Assembly (NCBI GenBank): GCA_009930275.1
Contig: RZYP01000022.1
Coordinates: forward strand, 1 to 24,415
DNA: 24,415 nt
Direction of reading: 5' to 3'
Origin: Negativicutes bacterium
Lineage (GTDB): Bacteria; Bacillota_C; Negativicutes; Acidaminococcales; Acidaminococcaceae
Position 1 is the stretch's first letter; every line of letters begins with the position of its first letter. Shown here piece after piece: positions 22,932-24,415 of the stretch. The position numbers and the translations under genes are program-made. Below the pieces are notes generated by a model. The model was not told where the DNA came from, did no database searches, and was given only the letters and a program-made list of their open reading frames with translations.

Positions 22932-24143
22932 TTATATCTTTGTGTCTGACAGTCTGCTACGAGAATCCCAGTCGGTTTCAAGAAACAATAACACTCCGAA
23001 TAAAAGCCAGAATGTTTTCATCAATGCAGAATTACCAAAATTATATTCTGTAAAACCTTGAAGCAGTAACGCGCCTATCATGCCCAGCAACATTAAGGAG
23101 TAGGGGTTATGCCGATAGCGCACCCCTTTGTAGCTCTTTTGCAGAAAGTAGGCAAACATGGTTATAAAACCAATAAAGCCGATAATGCCGTTTTCCGCCA
23201 GCATGTGCAGGAAGTTATTGTGGGCGTGGTTAAGTTGCTCGCGGGCATCGGGATGCTTGTAACCAAGACTTCTGTCGTTATAAACCTTGCCGAATTGGCC
23301 GAGGCCGATTCCGAAGATCTTGTGGTCATTAAACATTTGAAGCGAGCTTTCCCACAAAATTATCCTTTCATTTCCGTGCATGCTTTTGTCTGTTATGCTT
23401 CCCAGCCGTGACTGCAGTGTTGGCGTCTGAAATGCCGCCATGATTACAAGCAAGAGCAGGGTCGTGATGTAAATAGCCCGTTTCCTGTTAAATTGGAAGC
23501 TTTGAAAAAAAACATACGCAAAAACAAGCAGCAAGGCAAGCCATGCCCCCCTCGTCTGATTTAGCAAAAGACCGGCAAGGCCTGCAAAAAGGCAAAGAGG
23601 AATCAGAAATTTGGAAAAAGGAGGCAATTTCAGACGATGGTCAAGCAAGGTTACTGCCAATACAGGCAAAAACAAACAGCAGAAACCCGCATACGTCATC
23701 GGGTGGCCGAACGGTCCTGCAATGCGCTGTGACCAGCCGCTAACATAACCTTGATAAAACACATAAACGGAAGATATAAAAAACGAAAGGACGAGCATGC
23801 CCAAAAGTATTCTGGTGTCTTTTTCACTTGGGCGGAAAAAGAATAAGAGCACAAGCGGAAGAGCGCGATAGACAAACATTTTGAAAAACTGCCCTAATCC
23901 CGTGACGAGATCGCCGCTGAAAAGGGCCGAAAGGAGCATCGTAAAAGAAAATAAAAGTATGACCTTACCATATCCTTGATGAGCATCCGTTATAATAACG
24001 GTTTTCAGGCGGTGAAGGTCAAAAACAGCAAGCAAAAACAGCAAAACAAGCAAAAAATTGGTTACTGCAATAGAAAGACATGTCGATAAGGCTAAAAGAC
24101 AAAACAATATGAAAGTCAGTTTGTCAGAACGGACCGCATTCAA
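22932..24143 (-). CDS. O-antigen ligase family membrane protein
   Basis: The 403-residue protein is strongly hydrophobic with about ten to twelve membrane segments and belongs to the O-antigen ligase/Wzy group (PF04932). Typical features are the TRGAW turn (197-201), NERIILWESSLQMF (258-271), GIGLGQFGKVY (278-288) and HAHNNFLHMLAENGIIG (306-322). The His/Glu-containing periplasmic loop is shared by WaaL-type ligases. It could ligate finished glycan to an acceptor or act as a polymerase. The start is TTG at 24143: an in-frame TGA lies four codons before it, GGGGTG is about ten bases upstream, and no ATG occurs before residue 69. It is the first gene after the candidate promoter and the only member of the locus on the right side of the WbaP-like gene. 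Confidence 0.87.
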   Translation of the reverse strand: MNAVRSDKLTFILFCLLALSTCLSIAVTNFLLVLLFLLAVFDLHRLKTVIITDAHQGYGKVILLFSFTMLLSALFSGDLVTGLGQFFKMFVYRALPLVLLFFFRPSEKDTRILLGMLVLSFFISSVYVFYQGYVSGWSQRIAGPFGHPMTYAGFCCLFLPVLAVTLLDHRLKLPPFSKFLIPLCLFAGLAGLLLNQTRGAWLALLLVFAYVFFQSFQFNRKRAIYITTLLLLVIMAAFQTPTLQSRLGSITDKSMHGNERIILWESSLQMFNDHKIFGIGLGQFGKVYNDRSLGYKHPDAREQLNHAHNNFLHMLAENGIIGFIGFITMFAYFLQKSYKGVRYRHNPYSLMLLGMIGALLLQGFTEYNFGNSALMKTFWLLFGVLLFLETDWDSRSRLSDTKI

Positions 24144-24190
24144 ATCAATAGTTCACCCCTGCCTCATAAATTTCGCCAAAAACCATCACT

Positions 24191-24214
24191 ATTAAAAGTC
24201 TAACACTTTTTAAT
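24191..24214. promoter_or_regulatory. Inverted repeat over the -10 region
   Basis: ATTAAAAGT (24191-24199) and ACTTTTTAAT (24205-24214) form an inverted repeat with one extra T and a five-base centre CTAAC. It covers the candidate -10 box, so it could be an operator. It could also be chance symmetry in AT-rich sequence. Confidence 0.35.
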
Positions 24215-24225
24215 CACTTACTCAA
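24197..24225 (-). promoter_or_regulatory. Candidate sigma-A promoter of the glycan locus
   Basis: On the minus strand TTGAGT (24225-24220) and TAGACT (24202-24197) are separated by 17 bases. Each matches four of six consensus positions. The transcript would start near 24190, about 47 bases before the TTG of the first gene. Two inverted repeats overlap the elements, consistent with a controlled promoter. It is a sequence match only. Confidence 0.45.
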
Positions 24226-24234
24226 ACTTTTGAG
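24221..24234. promoter_or_regulatory. Perfect 6-bp palindrome at the -35 box
   Basis: CTCAAA and TTTGAG flank a CT centre (24221-24234), a perfect dyad overlapping the candidate -35 hexamer. Such spacing suits a dimeric repressor or activator. No regulator gene in the window can be linked to it. Confidence 0.35.
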
Positions 24235-24308
24235 AATTTTTATTAAATGCTTCTTCTTTCTTGTGCGGCATTCCCCACTCTTGGAACAGAAGTGGTAAAC
24301 AAATTCAG

Positions 24309-24415
24309 TGTCAGGTGGGGGTGCGGACAAAAACCTGGACTAAGTATAATACCAGGAGGTATCGCATGTTTTCCTATGAAGCGAGAATTAAAGCCGTTAA
24401 CTTACTCATACAGTA
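24309..24415 (+). mobile_element. Left end of an IS3-family insertion sequence (cut by window)
   Basis: The probable left terminus begins TGTCAGGTGGGGGTGCGGAC at about 24309, with the TG end usual for IS3-family elements. A TATAAT box lies at 24345-24350, AGGAGG at 24354-24359, and the transposase ORF starts at 24366. The right end and target duplication are outside the window, so the boundary is approximate. Confidence 0.65.
24366..24415 (+). CDS. IS3-family transposase OrfA, N-terminal fragment
   Basis: Only the first 16 codons are present, giving MFSYEARIKAVNLLIQ. This resembles the start of helix-turn-helix OrfA proteins of IS3-type elements (MxSYEDRxxAVxLxIK pattern). ATG follows a perfect AGGAGG with a six-base gap. 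It would bind the element ends and, with OrfB through frameshifting, catalyse transposition. It is divergent from the glycan locus and marks its right boundary. Confidence 0.7.
   Translation, partial: MFSYEARIKAVNLLIQ

Overview
The window is most of one large surface-glycan (exopolysaccharide, capsule or O-antigen-like) biosynthesis locus. Twenty genes run on the minus strand from about 24.1 kb down to 0.6 kb. A truncated IS3-type insertion sequence lies at the right edge, and a small repeat array carrying a GIY-YIG nuclease gene lies at the left edge. Strong purine-rich ribosome binding sites, frequent TTG/GTG starts and low-to-moderate GC suggest a Firmicutes-type genome. A diderm Firmicute such as the Negativicutes would fit the WbaP/Wzx/Wzy-type machinery, but this is inference and no marker gene settles it.

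Right part (24.1-10.8 kb) is a classical Wzx/Wzy-type assembly line. It holds an O-antigen ligase/polymerase-like membrane protein, a WbaP-like initiating phosphoglycosyl transferase, UDP-galactopyranose mutase (Glf), a DUF4422 glycosyltransferase, a GT2, a GT4, a Wzx flippase, a GlfT-like galactofuranosyltransferase candidate, two more GT4 enzymes (one WbaZ-like) and a second Wzy-like polymerase. Glf plus the GlfT-like enzyme predict galactofuranose in the product. A candidate promoter overlapped by two palindromes sits upstream of the first gene.

Left part (10.7-0.6 kb) holds a GT4, a GT2, a PglK-like ABC flippase, then a tightly packed cassette of nucleotidyltransferase (NTP_transf_5), HPr-kinase-like protein and PqqD-like protein. 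Two overlapping GT2 genes, a DUF362 protein and a UDP-xylose synthase follow. The nucleotidyltransferase, HprK-like and PqqD-like families are also known as tailoring or chaperone components of RiPP (lasso peptide) clusters. Their presence next to a lipid-linked-oligosaccharide flippase, with no cyclase, protease or clear precursor peptide, is the most intriguing functional question in the locus.

Left edge (1-625) contains imperfect palindromic repeats arranged with a 114-bp period. A 332-bp segment with a compact GIY-YIG nuclease gene replaces one linker of the array. The repeats show compensatory changes in their stems. This looks like a small repeat-associated mobile or maintenance element and is the best candidate for an undescribed system.

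Many start codons were reassigned using ribosome binding sites, including TTG at 6621, GTG at 20093, GTG at 12315 and a possible ATA start at 9572. No rRNA, tRNA or CRISPR array was seen, and no gene-free stretch exceeds 300 bases.
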